From Anaerolineae bacterium (GTDB lineage Bacteria; Chloroflexota; Anaerolineae; Aggregatilineales; UBA2796), in NCBI GenBank assembly GCA_025055255.1, contig JANWYI010000006.1, positions 38,595 to 102,594 on the forward strand: 64,000 nucleotides of DNA, in the 5' to 3' direction. The notes under the pieces are model-generated. The model searched no databases and was not told the DNA's origin. It saw nothing but the letters and a program-made list of their open reading frames with translations. The position numbers and the translations under genes were made by a program. This document shows, piece by piece, positions 51,203 to 60,569 of the stretch. How positions within the stretch are numbered: position 1 is the first letter of the stretch; each line of letters opens with the position of its first letter.

Positions 51203-52453
51203 ATGGTCACTAGACGCTTTCCTGACGAGCCCTCAGAGGCTGCTTCAGAACCGACACCACCTTCAGCGCCGTCACAAGGGCAGAATGTAGCGCGGATCGG
51301 GCGACCGCCTGCGCCGACTCAGCCGCCTGTGCCTCAAAGTCCGCCACTTGATCCACACAATCCGTCGCAACATCCTGCGCGCGTCTCACGCCGTGCACTA
51401 ACTCACCGACCGTCTCAGCACATGCCGCGCACGTTGGCACAAGTGCTGAACGACGCCAACGACTCTGTTGTGCGTGGCGACCTCTCAGACTTTACGCCGC
51501 AGCCAACAGGTTTCGATCCGCTTGATGGCTTGATCGGCGGCGGCTTGCGCAAAACCGAGCTGGTCTTGTTAGGCGGCGCACAAGGCATTGGTAAGACGAT
51601 TGCTGCGCTGCAGATGGCGCGCAACATCGCCATGCGTCCAGACCAGTTCGCCTTCTACATTTCCTATGAACACACTGAGACGCACTTGATGAATCGCCTG
51701 CTGTGCCTTGAGAGCGTCAATCCGCCTGAGATTGACACGCGCAACGGCTTAAAGCTCAAAGACCTATTCGATATCATCATCTCGCAGCGCGCGCGTGAGC
51801 TGCTGGGGCGCGATACAACCAAGTCAGGCTCACTTCAGACCATCTTGCGCGAGCATCCCAAGACCTCTATGGCACTCGCGCGCCTGAATAAGTATGCTGA
51901 CCGTCTAATCATGGTCAAAGCGAGTCCAGCAGTCACCACGCTGAGCGCTATCCGCGAGATGACAGCGCGCCTTGCTGAGGCGACCAGCGGCAATCTGACC
52001 GTTTTTGTAGACTACCTACAGAAGGTAGCGATCTACCCTGAGCGCGCTGAAAACGAGGAAGACAAAGTCACAATCGTAGTGGAAGGCTTGAAGGATATTG
52101 CGCTCTCGCTAAATATCCCTGTGCTTTCCATTGTCGCCGCTGACCGCGAAGGCTTGAAGGCGAAGCGCTTGCACTTGTTCCACCTGCGCGGCAGCTCAGC
52201 GCTTGACTATGAGTGTGACATCGCCATTATCATGAACAACAAGTACCAAGTGTTGGCAAAGGATCACATCTCGTTCAATCCGTATGCCGCGCAGCAGTTC
52301 CGTAACTGGGTTGTCTTCACTGTGGAAAAGAATCGAGCAGGGCGCGCCATGATGGACATGGAATTCCAGCTGCACGCGCCGTTCTTTGCCTTCGATCCGC
52401 GCGGGCAGGAAGTGCGCCAGCAACTGATTGACGACAAGATTATTGAATCCTGA
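51203..52453 (+). CDS. DnaB-like RecA-fold ATPase without DnaB N-terminal domain
   Basis: The 416-residue protein starts with a ~75-residue disordered Pro/Ser/Gln-rich segment and then a DnaB/RadA-type ATPase. It has TGFDPLDGLIGGGLRKTELVLLGGAQGIGKT (Walker A), FYISYEHTE, VFVDYLQKV (Walker B), and the C-terminal FHLRGSSALDYECDIAIIM and FTVEKNRAGRA that match the helicase H4/arginine-finger region. The primase-binding N-terminal domain is missing. It may be a dedicated helicase, a RadA/KaiC-like ATPase, or a regulator. It is a single-gene unit. Confidence 0.8.
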   Translation: MVTRRFPDEPSEAASEPTPPSAPSQGQNVARIGRPPAPTQPPVPQSPPLDPHNPSQHPARVSRRALTHRPSQHMPRTLAQVLNDANDSVVRGDLSDFTPQPTGFDPLDGLIGGGLRKTELVLLGGAQGIGKTIAALQMARNIAMRPDQFAFYISYEHTETHLMNRLLCLESVNPPEIDTRNGLKLKDLFDIIISQRARELLGRDTTKSGSLQTILREHPKTSMALARLNKYADRLIMVKASPAVTTLSAIREMTARLAEATSGNLTVFVDYLQKVAIYPERAENEEDKVTIVVEGLKDIALSLNIPVLSIVAADREGLKAKRLHLFHLRGSSALDYECDIAIIMNNKYQVLAKDHISFNPYAAQQFRNWVVFTVEKNRAGRAMMDMEFQLHAPFFAFDPRGQEVRQQLIDDKIIES

Positions 52454-52550
52454 GCCTGAGCGCGCTCAACTACGCAATCGCCTGCCTTTGGACTATACTT
52501 CATAAAAGTGCAGGCGAGTCGCCCTCGCTTTCTCCATTCCGATAAGCTAA

Positions 52551-53948
52551 ATGAGTAGCCACATGACAACGAATTCCAAAAACGGCGTATTGCGCCATGT
52601 CTTGCCAAACGGCTTGGTGATCCTGCTGAAAGAATCACACAAGGCGCCTGTGATCAGCTTTTGGGTGCTGTATCGAGTCGGCAGCCGTGACGAGCCGAGC
52701 GGCAAGACAGGTATTTCGCACTGGGTTGAGCACATGATGTTCAAAGGCACGCCGAATTTCCCAGCAGGCGTGCTAGATAAGCTGATTGACCGCGAAGGCG
52801 GCGTCTGGAATGCACAGACGTCGCTTGATTACACAGCCTACTTTGAGACCATGCCTGCGGATCGCATTGACATCGCCTTGCGCGCTGAGGCAGATCGCAT
52901 GGTCAATGCGCAGTTCGATCCTAAGGAAGTTGAGAACGAGCGCACGGTCATCATTAGCGAACGGCAAGGCTTGGAGAACAGTCCGTCGTTCTGGCTAGGC
53001 GAAGAAGTGCAAGCAATGGCATTCCGCGTGCATGGCTACCATCACGAGGTCATCGGCGACATGGCAGACCTTGAGCGGCTGACTCGTGATGACCTGTACA
53101 CGCACTATCGCACATACTATGCGCCAAATAACGCCATTATCTCGGTCGTAGGCGACTTTGAGAGCGCGCTGATGCTGGGACGCCTCGAAGAGCTGTATGG
53201 CAACATTCCGCCCACTGATCTGCCTAAGCCGTTCGTGCGTCCTGAGCCGCCGCAGCAAGGCGAGCGCCGTGTGCGCGTCGAGCGTCCCGGTCCAACGCCG
53301 CTGATCTCAGTCGCCTATAAAGTACCAGCTGTGACTCATCCCGATTGGATCAAGCTCTTCGTGCTGGATAGCATTTTAGGCGGCGCCAGCGGCTTCGGCG
53401 GCGGCGGAGTCGGCAACAAGACGTCGCGGCTGTATCAGGCGCTGGTTAAGCAAGAATTGGTGGCAGGCTTCAGCTCAGGGCTGTATCCATCAGCTGATCC
53501 TTATTTGTATTCAATTGATTTGACGCTGCGCGAAGGGCGCACGCTTGAGGAAGTTGAGGCGGCGCTAGACGCTGAGCTGGCAAAGGCAGTCAACGGCGAG
53601 ATCACTCAGGCAGAGCTGGATAAGGCGCGCAAGCAGGCGCGCGCACTGTTCGCCTACAGCACAGAGAGCGTCACTAATCAGGCATTCTGGTTAGCTTACT
53701 TTGAGCACGTGGCAGGCAGCTACGAGTTCTTCTTGACCTTTGAAGAGCGTCTGCGCGCCGTGACGCTAGAAGACATTCATGACGTAGCACGACGTTACTT
53801 GCGTCCGCAGACGCGCACAGTTGGCTGGTTCGTGCCGACACAAAACTCAGGCGGCGGCGAGCTAGAAGACTCACTCACAGATGAACTACTCGGAGACGTA
53901 CATCAAGAAGAGGCGGAAGATGACGATGAATGGGCTTTCTCTGCCTAG
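52551..53948 (+). CDS. M16 zinc peptidase, catalytic partner
   Basis: The 465-residue protein has the inverted zinc motif HxxEH in GISHWVEHMMFKGT and the downstream Glu in NERTVIISERQ, so it should be catalytically active. Two homologous ~230-residue halves are visible. It overlaps the next M16 gene by 23 bases. Together they resemble the two-subunit bacterial M16B peptidases. Confidence 0.92.
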   Translation: MSSHMTTNSKNGVLRHVLPNGLVILLKESHKAPVISFWVLYRVGSRDEPSGKTGISHWVEHMMFKGTPNFPAGVLDKLIDREGGVWNAQTSLDYTAYFETMPADRIDIALRAEADRMVNAQFDPKEVENERTVIISERQGLENSPSFWLGEEVQAMAFRVHGYHHEVIGDMADLERLTRDDLYTHYRTYYAPNNAIISVVGDFESALMLGRLEELYGNIPPTDLPKPFVRPEPPQQGERRVRVERPGPTPLISVAYKVPAVTHPDWIKLFVLDSILGGASGFGGGGVGNKTSRLYQALVKQELVAGFSSGLYPSADPYLYSIDLTLREGRTLEEVEAALDAELAKAVNGEITQAELDKARKQARALFAYSTESVTNQAFWLAYFEHVAGSYEFFLTFEERLRAVTLEDIHDVARRYLRPQTRTVGWFVPTQNSGGGELEDSLTDELLGDVHQEEAEDDDEWAFSA

Positions 53949-55206
53949 CAGCGCTGATATCCTGCGCGTTGTGCTGCCGAATGGCGTCACTGTGCTGGCA
54001 CGCGAGAATTTTGCCAATCAATCGGTCGTGATTGGCGGCAGCCTGGCTGTCGGCAGCCTGCTGGAGCCTGACGGCAAAGACGGCTTGGCAGATTTTGTCG
54101 CCTCAGCGCTGATGCGTGGCACGCGCAACCGCGACTTTGACGCGCTGCACGAGGCATTGGAAAGCATCGGCGCAAGTCTGAGCGTCAGCGGCGGCGGACA
54201 TACAACAGGCTTTGGCGGAAAGGCGCTCGCCGAAGACTTGGGCACACTGCTCAGCATTCTCTCAGACGTGCTACGCGCGCCTGCCTTCCCCGCTGATCAG
54301 ACCGAGCGGCTGCGCGGCGAGATGCTCACGGCGCTCAGAATCCGCATGCAGGATACACGCAGCGTCGCCTATGAGAATTTCCGCAGCCTAGCTTATCCGC
54401 CTGAGCATCCGTACAGCCGCACCATGTTCGCCGTCGCCGAGAGTTTGCCGCGCTTGACCCTAGATGACTTACATGCTTTCCATGCGCAGACCTACGGTCC
54501 GAACGGCATGATTGTCGTCATTGTCGGCGCCGTGAAGGCAGAAGACGCCGTGAAGTTAGTTGCTGACCAATTCAGCGATTGGCACAACGCCGATCAGCCT
54601 GCCATGCCGAAAGTCCCTGAAGTGCCGCTGCTCTCGGAGCCGCGCCAAGTCTTCAAGACGGTAGATGGCAAGACGCAGTCAGACATCGTGATTGGCTGGG
54701 CAGGTCCGTCGCGCTTCGCGCCTGATTTTCAAGCCGCTAATCTCGCTAACAACATTCTGGGCGTCTTCGGCATGATGGGCAGACTCGGCAGGAGCGTGCG
54801 CGAGGAACAAGGCTTGGCGTACTACGCCTACAGCACAGTGCGCGGCGGTCACGGACCGTCGCCTTGGACAGCGGCTGCAGGCGTCAATCCGAAGAATGTG
54901 CAGCGTGCCATTGAGAGCATCCTGCGCGAGATAGATCGCCTGACCTCAGAGCTGGTCGGCGAGGAAGAGTTAGCAGACACTAAGGCGAATTTCACAGGCA
55001 GTCTGCCACTGACTCTGGAGACAAATGAAGGCGTGGCAGCTGCGATTTTGAACATGGAGACCTACAAACTTGGTCTGGACTACTTGGTACACTACGCTGA
55101 GACGATCAACGCAATCACGCGCGAGGACGTGCTGAAGGCAGCACAGAAATATCTTTCAGCAAAAGCATATGCGCTCTCGGTCGCCGGCCCAGAGCTGAGC
55201 AACTAG
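53926..55206 (+). CDS. M16 peptidase-like, non-catalytic partner
   Basis: The 426-residue protein is M16-like (VVLPNGVTVLARENFANQSVVIGGSLAVGSLLEPDGKDGLADFVASALMRGT), but the HxxEH motif is replaced by LADFV. It keeps the C-terminal substrate-binding R/Y pair (RSVREEQGLAYYAYS). This is the standard division of labour in M16B heterodimers. I start it at ATG 53926, after GGCGGAAG. ATGs at 53920 and 53881 are alternatives. Confidence 0.9.
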   Translation: MNGLSLPSSADILRVVLPNGVTVLARENFANQSVVIGGSLAVGSLLEPDGKDGLADFVASALMRGTRNRDFDALHEALESIGASLSVSGGGHTTGFGGKALAEDLGTLLSILSDVLRAPAFPADQTERLRGEMLTALRIRMQDTRSVAYENFRSLAYPPEHPYSRTMFAVAESLPRLTLDDLHAFHAQTYGPNGMIVVIVGAVKAEDAVKLVADQFSDWHNADQPAMPKVPEVPLLSEPRQVFKTVDGKTQSDIVIGWAGPSRFAPDFQAANLANNILGVFGMMGRLGRSVREEQGLAYYAYSTVRGGHGPSPWTAAAGVNPKNVQRAIESILREIDRLTSELVGEEELADTKANFTGSLPLTLETNEGVAAAILNMETYKLGLDYLVHYAETINAITREDVLKAAQKYLSAKAYALSVAGPELSN

Positions 55207-55658
55207 CCAGCGCGCGCTTTGAGCGGTGCAGGCAGGGCGCGCTCAGGCGGATGTGCGGCGATAAAGCGTGCCAAGACTACAGCAGCAGCGTGTCCATCTA
55301 TGCGCTCAGGACGCGCTGCTCCGATCTCAGCCAGAATCTCTTCTGCCTCAGCGCTGCTGTACGACTCGTCCCACAGATAGACAGGCAAAGGCACAGCTGC
55401 GGCAAGACGACTTGCCCAGCGGCGTACAGTGCGACTCTGTGCTGTCTCGCCTTCAGGCATGATTGGCACGCCGACCACAATCCCGATAGCGCGCTGTTGC
55501 TGAGCCAGCGCGGCAATCTTGGCAAAATCAGCGGCGCGCGTGGTGCGCTGAATCACTGCCAGTGGACGCGCGATCAGCCAGCTGGCATCGCAGCACGCCA
55601 CGCCAATGACGCGCTCGCCGTGATCTATGCCCAGCAAAACGCCGCGCGTCACGCTCAT
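55203..55658 (-). CDS. ruvX: RuvX/YqgF Holliday junction resolvase-like protein
   Basis: The 151-residue RNase H-fold protein has GIDHGERVIGVACCD at the start and LWDESYSSAEAEEIL and IDGHAAAVVLARFI later, which carry the acidic catalytic residues. It is essential for 16S rRNA end processing in other bacteria. It overlaps the upstream gene by 4 bases and is the last gene of a five-gene minus-strand operon. Confidence 0.92.
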   Translation of the reverse strand: MSVTRGVLLGIDHGERVIGVACCDASWLIARPLAVIQRTTRAADFAKIAALAQQQRAIGIVVGVPIMPEGETAQSRTVRRWASRLAAAVPLPVYLWDESYSSAEAEEILAEIGAARPERIDGHAAAVVLARFIAAHPPERALPAPLKARAG

Positions 55659-57220
55659 GGCAGACTCGCGCTCTGTGGCGCGCGGATGGTGACCGTAATG
55701 CGCGCAGGCAAGGCAGGCAATCTGCCGAACAGGTCAGGGTAGAGCGCGATCTGCGGCGGACGGAGCGGATCGAGCAGCAGCTCGCGGTTCAGGCGCGCCA
55801 AAGCTGCATCAACGCTCAAGCCTGCAATGCGTTGACGTACCAATGCGCTATCCACACTCGCCATGACAGACGCCGTGGCGTACATCAGAAACGTCACACG
55901 CCCTTGTGCATCAGCCGCTTGCAACGGACTGCGATTGTAGGCAATCGTGTCCAAAAGCAGACGCTGTCCGCTCGGAATTTCGCGCGAGAGCCGCGCCAAG
56001 ACTGCTTGCCGCGCCATCAACTCGTCAATCACTAGCGCCTGCACACGCGCACGCATGGTCAAGCTCAGCGTGTCCACTTGGTCGCCAATCAACGCGCTGT
56101 ATGCCACTTCTTCAGCGCCTTCATTCAGGATGCGAATGCCGTTCGGCACGACGATCTGCGTGCCGCCGAGCCGCGCGCTGACTTCTGTCAAGGCATTTTG
56201 CAGCAGTTGTGCGCGTCCGATCACCAGCAAGCGGTCATAGTCGGCGCGCGTGACCACGCGCTGCTCGCGGACTGTGCCGCCGCGCGTCGGCTCTAGGTTG
56301 CGGACTGAGAGGATGCGATTCAGCGCACCTTCAATGTTGACAATGGCGCCTGCCTGTACGTTGCCAACCACACCTAATGACTCGTCCAGTGCTTCAATTG
56401 GCACTTTGACTGTCTTGCCGACTCCAGCAGGCACAGTCGCGTCCACCAATGTGCGGAAACGCGCAGGGCGCGCGCCAATCGAGCGGAGAGTCGTGTTGGC
56501 AGGCACGTCCACAGCCGACTCAATCAAGTTGTAGAAGACGACCTCGCCTCTAGCACGTCCGCTCGGCACGTCTGCCAAGCCTGATGGCGCGATGCTGACC
56601 GTTGCCTCGACTTCGAGGATTTCAGCAATTGCAGGCACGCGACCGTGTTCTACGTCAATTTGTGTGGCATTTGGATCAGCAATGATTGGCAAGGAAGTGC
56701 TGATCTGCGCCTGAGACGGCGTGATGATCACCTCAGCTGCAGGCAAGAGCAGATAGGCTGCGATCAGCACAACAGCGATCAGCACAATTGCGGCGCCGTT
56801 GCGCATCAGGCGCTGCAAACGGCGCTGTTGCGGCGTGAGCGCGCGCAGACGACTGGCGCGCAGGCGTAACTCATGCAAGTCGAGCGCGTCAGGCTGCTCA
56901 GGACGCCGCTGTCTATCCCAGAAGACTTGGCTGCGCGGCTTGCGCCATTTTTTGCGCTGGCTCTCGCGCAGTGTGCGAAAGACCGAGATGTTCAGCTCGC
57001 GCGCATTCTCAATCACTGGCAGATCGTTTGTGACGAGCGCCAACCGTGCGCCGCGCCGCGCTGCTTCGCGCTGCAGCAACACCAAGTCCAGCTTGCGCCG
57101 CAAAATGCCACCTTGTCTCGGCAAGATCAACAGCACGCGCTCTGCCTTGACAAACGTCAGCCTGTCGCGCGCCGAGATCACGTCATCGTACGGCTCTAAC
57201 TGGATGATCTGCAGCCGCAT
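55655..57220 (-). CDS. Baseplate J/gp47-like membrane protein
   Basis: The 521-residue protein has a cytosolic N-terminal domain (about 1-130, RVLLILPRQGGILRRKLDLVLLQREAARRGARLALVTND), one membrane helix (NGAAIVLIAVVLIAAYLLLPAAEVIITP) and an external beta-rich region. The VFYNLIESAVDVPANTTLRS and DATVPAGVGKTVKVPIEAL segments there are of the kind annotated as baseplate J-like. No other tail or contractile-injection genes are present, so a phage role is unlikely. ATG 57220 has AGGAGG four bases upstream. Confidence 0.7.
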   Translation of the reverse strand: MRLQIIQLEPYDDVISARDRLTFVKAERVLLILPRQGGILRRKLDLVLLQREAARRGARLALVTNDLPVIENARELNISVFRTLRESQRKKWRKPRSQVFWDRQRRPEQPDALDLHELRLRASRLRALTPQQRRLQRLMRNGAAIVLIAVVLIAAYLLLPAAEVIITPSQAQISTSLPIIADPNATQIDVEHGRVPAIAEILEVEATVSIAPSGLADVPSGRARGEVVFYNLIESAVDVPANTTLRSIGARPARFRTLVDATVPAGVGKTVKVPIEALDESLGVVGNVQAGAIVNIEGALNRILSVRNLEPTRGGTVREQRVVTRADYDRLLVIGRAQLLQNALTEVSARLGGTQIVVPNGIRILNEGAEEVAYSALIGDQVDTLSLTMRARVQALVIDELMARQAVLARLSREIPSGQRLLLDTIAYNRSPLQAADAQGRVTFLMYATASVMASVDSALVRQRIAGLSVDAALARLNRELLLDPLRPPQIALYPDLFGRLPALPARITVTIRAPQSASLP

Positions 57221-57236
57221 ACTGCCTCCTGAGCGC

Positions 57237-58196
57237 TCACTCGGCTCGTGAGCGCTCGACAAACGCTGTCAGACTGGCTGAGTCTATGATTGGCACGCCA
57301 ATTGCCTCACGGTCAATCCGTTTGAGCAAGCCTGTCAGCACGTCTTTTGAACCGAGCTCGAGGAAGGTCTGTGCGCCAAGCCGACGTAACGCCCGCACTG
57401 ACTCTGTCCAACGGACTCTGCCTGTCAGCTGTGCGCTCAGCTCTGTCAGAATGTCTTCAGGCGTGTTGAGCGGCGCTGCCGTTGTGTTGCCGATCACTGG
57501 AAAGCGCGGCGCGCGGAAGGCAGTTGACTCTAGCGCGCGACGAAACGACTCGGCTGCGCTCGCCATGAGCGGCGAATGTGCCGCAACGCTGACCGCCAAT
57601 TTCACAGCGCGCTTGATGCCGCGTTCTTTGGCGAGAGCAATGGCGCGCTCAACAGCCGACTCGGCGCCACTAATTACGACCTGACCGGGACAGTTATCGT
57701 TCGCCACGACCACAGGCTCAGATTCGGCACTGGCTGACTCACAAATGGCTTGGACATCCGCGAGTTCGGCGCCCAGCAGCGCCGCCATAGCGCCGCGCTG
57801 ACTCTCGCCTGCTTGCGCCATCAGCTGACCGCGCAGACGCACCAGACGCAGACCGTCTTCTAGGCTGAGCGCGTCAGCAGCAGTGAGCGCTGTAAACTCC
57901 CCAAGACTGTGTCCGGCTGCAGCGAGAGGCGTGATCGGCGCTCTGTCATTTACAGCTGACTCCAGCGCGCGCAGTGCAGCCATGCCTGCAATGTAGAGCG
58001 CCGGTTGTGTGTTCTCTGTCCGATCTAGCGCTGCCGCGTCTTCAAACAGGTCTGAGAAGCGCTCGCCATAGATGCGATCTGCGATCTCGAAGACTTCCGC
58101 TGCGCTCGGATAGGCAAGTCTGAAATCACGCGCCATGCCTACAGCTTGTGAGCCTTGTCCGGGAAATAAAAGTGCCGTACGCGACCAATCTATCAT
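57237..58196 (-). CDS. fabD: Malonyl-CoA:ACP transacylase
   Basis: The 319-residue enzyme has LFPGQGSQAVGMARD, the active serine in GHSLGEFTAL, the Arg region RLRGQLMAQAG, and the histidine in SVAAHSPLM. It loads malonyl units for fatty-acid synthesis. It overlaps the glycosyltransferase gene by 4 bases. Other fab genes are not in the window. Confidence 0.95.
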   Translation of the reverse strand: MIDWSRTALLFPGQGSQAVGMARDFRLAYPSAAEVFEIADRIYGERFSDLFEDAAALDRTENTQPALYIAGMAALRALESAVNDRAPITPLAAAGHSLGEFTALTAADALSLEDGLRLVRLRGQLMAQAGESQRGAMAALLGAELADVQAICESASAESEPVVVANDNCPGQVVISGAESAVERAIALAKERGIKRAVKLAVSVAAHSPLMASAAESFRRALESTAFRAPRFPVIGNTTAAPLNTPEDILTELSAQLTGRVRWTESVRALRRLGAQTFLELGSKDVLTGLLKRIDREAIGVPIIDSASLTAFVERSRAE

Positions 58197-59323
58197 GATA
58201 CGTCCTTTCGTAAGGCGCCTGTCCGCTGATAGACAGCCAGAGTACGCTCTACCATTTTGGAAACACTGAACTCAGCGCGCAGACGCGCTGCACCATTGGC
58301 GCCGAGACGCATTGCTAGGTCACGGTCTGCGAGCAGCTGTGCCATGCGTTCGGCAAAGCAAGCGACGTCGCGCGGCGCGCACAAAAAGCCTGTTATGCCG
58401 TCCACCACAATCTCAGGCAAGGCAGAGACGCGCGACGCGATGATCGGCAAGTGCGCTGCCATTGCCTCTAGCGTCGCTAAACCGAAACCTTCCCACAAAG
58501 ACGGCATCAGGAAGACATCGAAGGCGCTCATGCGTGCGGCTGCATCAGAGCGCCAACCTGCAAAATGAACGCGCGCTGCAATGCCGAGCGCCTCTGCCTC
58601 TGCGCGCAACGATTCACGTAAGGCGCCATCGCCGACGATCACATAGTGCGCCTCTGGAAAACGCGGCGCAATTTGCGCGAAGGCGCGCAACGCAAAAGTC
58701 AAGCCTTTCTGCTCAATCAAGCGACACACAGAGCCGAAGACGGGCGCATCCAGCGGAATGTCTAGCTCAGCGCGGAACACAGCGCGCATGAGTAGGTCAG
58801 GCGGCGTCGGAGCTATGCCGTAGTGCACAGTGTGGACTTTGCGCGGCGGCGCCAACTCAACTTTGATCATGAATTGGCGGACTGCCTCGCTGATGGCGAT
58901 GCCTGCTGTCACGCGCCGCCACAAGTAGGCTTGCACAAGGCGAATTGGCAGTCGGTAACGGAACGGATCATCGTTATGTCCAGACGTATAGACGTAGCGC
59001 ACGCCTGCGCGCCGTGCCGCTGGAATGCCGTGCCAGTCGGCGTGAATCAGGTGCGTATGCACAGCATCTGCTCGTATGGCGCGCAGACGCGCCGTCAATT
59101 GACCGATCAAGCGCAGATCGAGGTCGCTGTGAATGGTAATTAGCTCAGTTGGCACGCCGTGTGCGCTCATCTGCGCTGCATAGGCGTACATCGGCTTCTC
59201 AGGCTCGCACAACACGATCAAGCGCACGTCTAGTCCGCACTTAGCAAGCTGCGGCAGGAGCGCTAGGAGGTGATTCTCTGTGCCGGCGACGCCTGTCATT
59301 TTGGCAAGGTGGACGAGTCGCAC
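58193..59323 (-). CDS. Family 4 glycosyltransferase
   Basis: The 376-residue GT-B enzyme starts with HLAKMTGVAGTENHLLALLPQL and has VHYGIAP, SVCRLIEQKGLTFALRAFA and the E-x7-E motif in EGFGLATLEAMAAHLPIIASRVSALPEIV. It probably builds a surface glycan or glycolipid. It lies 6 bases downstream of the M24-like gene in the same operon. Confidence 0.9.
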   Translation of the reverse strand: MRLVHLAKMTGVAGTENHLLALLPQLAKCGLDVRLIVLCEPEKPMYAYAAQMSAHGVPTELITIHSDLDLRLIGQLTARLRAIRADAVHTHLIHADWHGIPAARRAGVRYVYTSGHNDDPFRYRLPIRLVQAYLWRRVTAGIAISEAVRQFMIKVELAPPRKVHTVHYGIAPTPPDLLMRAVFRAELDIPLDAPVFGSVCRLIEQKGLTFALRAFAQIAPRFPEAHYVIVGDGALRESLRAEAEALGIAARVHFAGWRSDAAARMSAFDVFLMPSLWEGFGLATLEAMAAHLPIIASRVSALPEIVVDGITGFLCAPRDVACFAERMAQLLADRDLAMRLGANGAARLRAEFSVSKMVERTLAVYQRTGALRKDVS

Positions 59324-59329
59324 GCGCTC

Positions 59330-60436
59330 TCACACCTCAAGGATAGCTGGACGCGGCATTGGCTGTCCATCTATGGATATCGGCAAGGTCGGGAAGCCTT
59401 CCATTGCTGTGAGAATCTCGACGCCGTTCTCAGTTAGCAAGATGCTGTCTTCGCTTTTAACGCCGCGGATGGACGGATTCCAAGCGAACATCTGGTTGAT
59501 GGCGATTGGTGTCTGCACGTCAGGACGCGCTACTACCTCACGCGGCATGTAGCCAGCGCTTCCGCCTTGATGATGCTCATCAATTGCCTCTGGATAGCCT
59601 TCATCGGCATAGGCGTCGCGCGCGAGCGCGAACATGTCGCCAAGCGTGCGCCCTGCTCGCGTGCCGAGTATCAACCGTGCGTCTACGCGCGCACAGGCTT
59701 CTGCTTTGCGTTTCAAGTCGCTTGGTACAGCGCCGAAATGCACAAGGCGTGTCAGTGAGATAACTAAGCCGTCTTTGCGGAAACACAGCACGAGCATGGC
59801 GTAGCGCTCAATCGGCTTATCCGTCGGCAACGGATGACGGTAGTTGAAAACGCGCTCGTCGCTGGCGACCAGCACAACAATTGGCACGCCGCCGCGCTCG
59901 TAGACCTCAGCGGCAAGGCGTGCTGCAGCGTCATGCTCAGTCTGACCGATTTGGACGGCGCGAATCGCCTCGTGCATTGCCTCAGCTGCAAGGCGGCTGT
60001 TCATGCGCAGCCGCGCGATCTCGCTCGGCATCAATGTACTGCGCAGCCGCTGTAGCTCAGCCGCAAGGTTAGCGCCGTTGCCTTCGCCATCTTGACCAAG
60101 CCGCGAGCTGCTCGCTAATTTTTCCACCAAGTTGCCGCGCATGTGCCACGTCTGCACAGCAAGCTCAAAGCCAAGCGCCTCCACTTGACATTCCTGAGCC
60201 AGACGTGGCGCTTCAATTGAGTCAGTGATTAGGTAGGCGCGCTCAGCCGTGATCAAGGCGCGGACAGGGCTGGTCTCGCTGGCAATGTTGATGTAAGTTG
60301 GCACACCAGCAGTCAGCCACGCCAGATTTGCCGTTTGGCGTATCTCAACTGCCTCAAGCGCTCGCACTGCAAGGACTTGGCGCAATTGTGCCAGTTTTGC
60401 CGAGACTTCAGCCGCGCGCTCGTCCAATGTTTGCAT
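59330..60436 (-). CDS. M24 (Xaa-Pro peptidase-like) protein, metal ligands apparently degenerate
   Basis: The 368-residue protein has the creatinase N-terminal domain and an M24 pita-bread domain (MHEAIRAVQIGQTEHDAAARLAAEVYERGG). The usual metal-ligand motifs look altered. The expected DxGx..GY.sD segment reads LVLCFRKDGLVISLTRLVHFG, and the GHGIG..HE and EPG segments read DEHHQGGSAGYMPRE and FAWNPS. It may be a non-peptidase or use another chemistry. It heads the five-gene operon. Confidence 0.8.
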   Translation of the reverse strand: MQTLDERAAEVSAKLAQLRQVLAVRALEAVEIRQTANLAWLTAGVPTYINIASETSPVRALITAERAYLITDSIEAPRLAQECQVEALGFELAVQTWHMRGNLVEKLASSSRLGQDGEGNGANLAAELQRLRSTLMPSEIARLRMNSRLAAEAMHEAIRAVQIGQTEHDAAARLAAEVYERGGVPIVVLVASDERVFNYRHPLPTDKPIERYAMLVLCFRKDGLVISLTRLVHFGAVPSDLKRKAEACARVDARLILGTRAGRTLGDMFALARDAYADEGYPEAIDEHHQGGSAGYMPREVVARPDVQTPIAINQMFAWNPSIRGVKSEDSILLTENGVEILTAMEGFPTLPISIDGQPMPRPAILEV

Positions 60437-60485
60437 GATGTTTCACCTTTTGTAAGCAGCAATTTTTGCAAAGTTGCCGCCTTTG

Positions 60486-60513
60486 ATTCTACAATCAGGC
60501 TGCTGAATGTCAA
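60486..60513 (-). promoter_or_regulatory. Promoter of the M24-GT-fabD-ruvX operon
   Basis: On the minus strand TTGACA (60513-60508) and TAGAAT (60491-60486) are 16 bases apart, about 45 bases upstream of the M24-like start codon. Confidence 0.7.
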
Positions 60514-60569
60514 AAGGACTGCGCTGAGGCAGGACGTGGCTTTTGACAGGCAGTCTGGAGGTTGTAAGC

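Noticed and set aside
51161-51203. N-terminal extension of the DnaB-like protein from ATG 51161
   Set aside because: This ATG lies within the predicted -10 box TAAAAT, so it would not be transcribed.
55655-57220. Prophage or contractile injection system signal from the baseplate-J-like gene
   Set aside because: Neighbours are housekeeping genes, and no sheath, tube, spike or tail genes are present.
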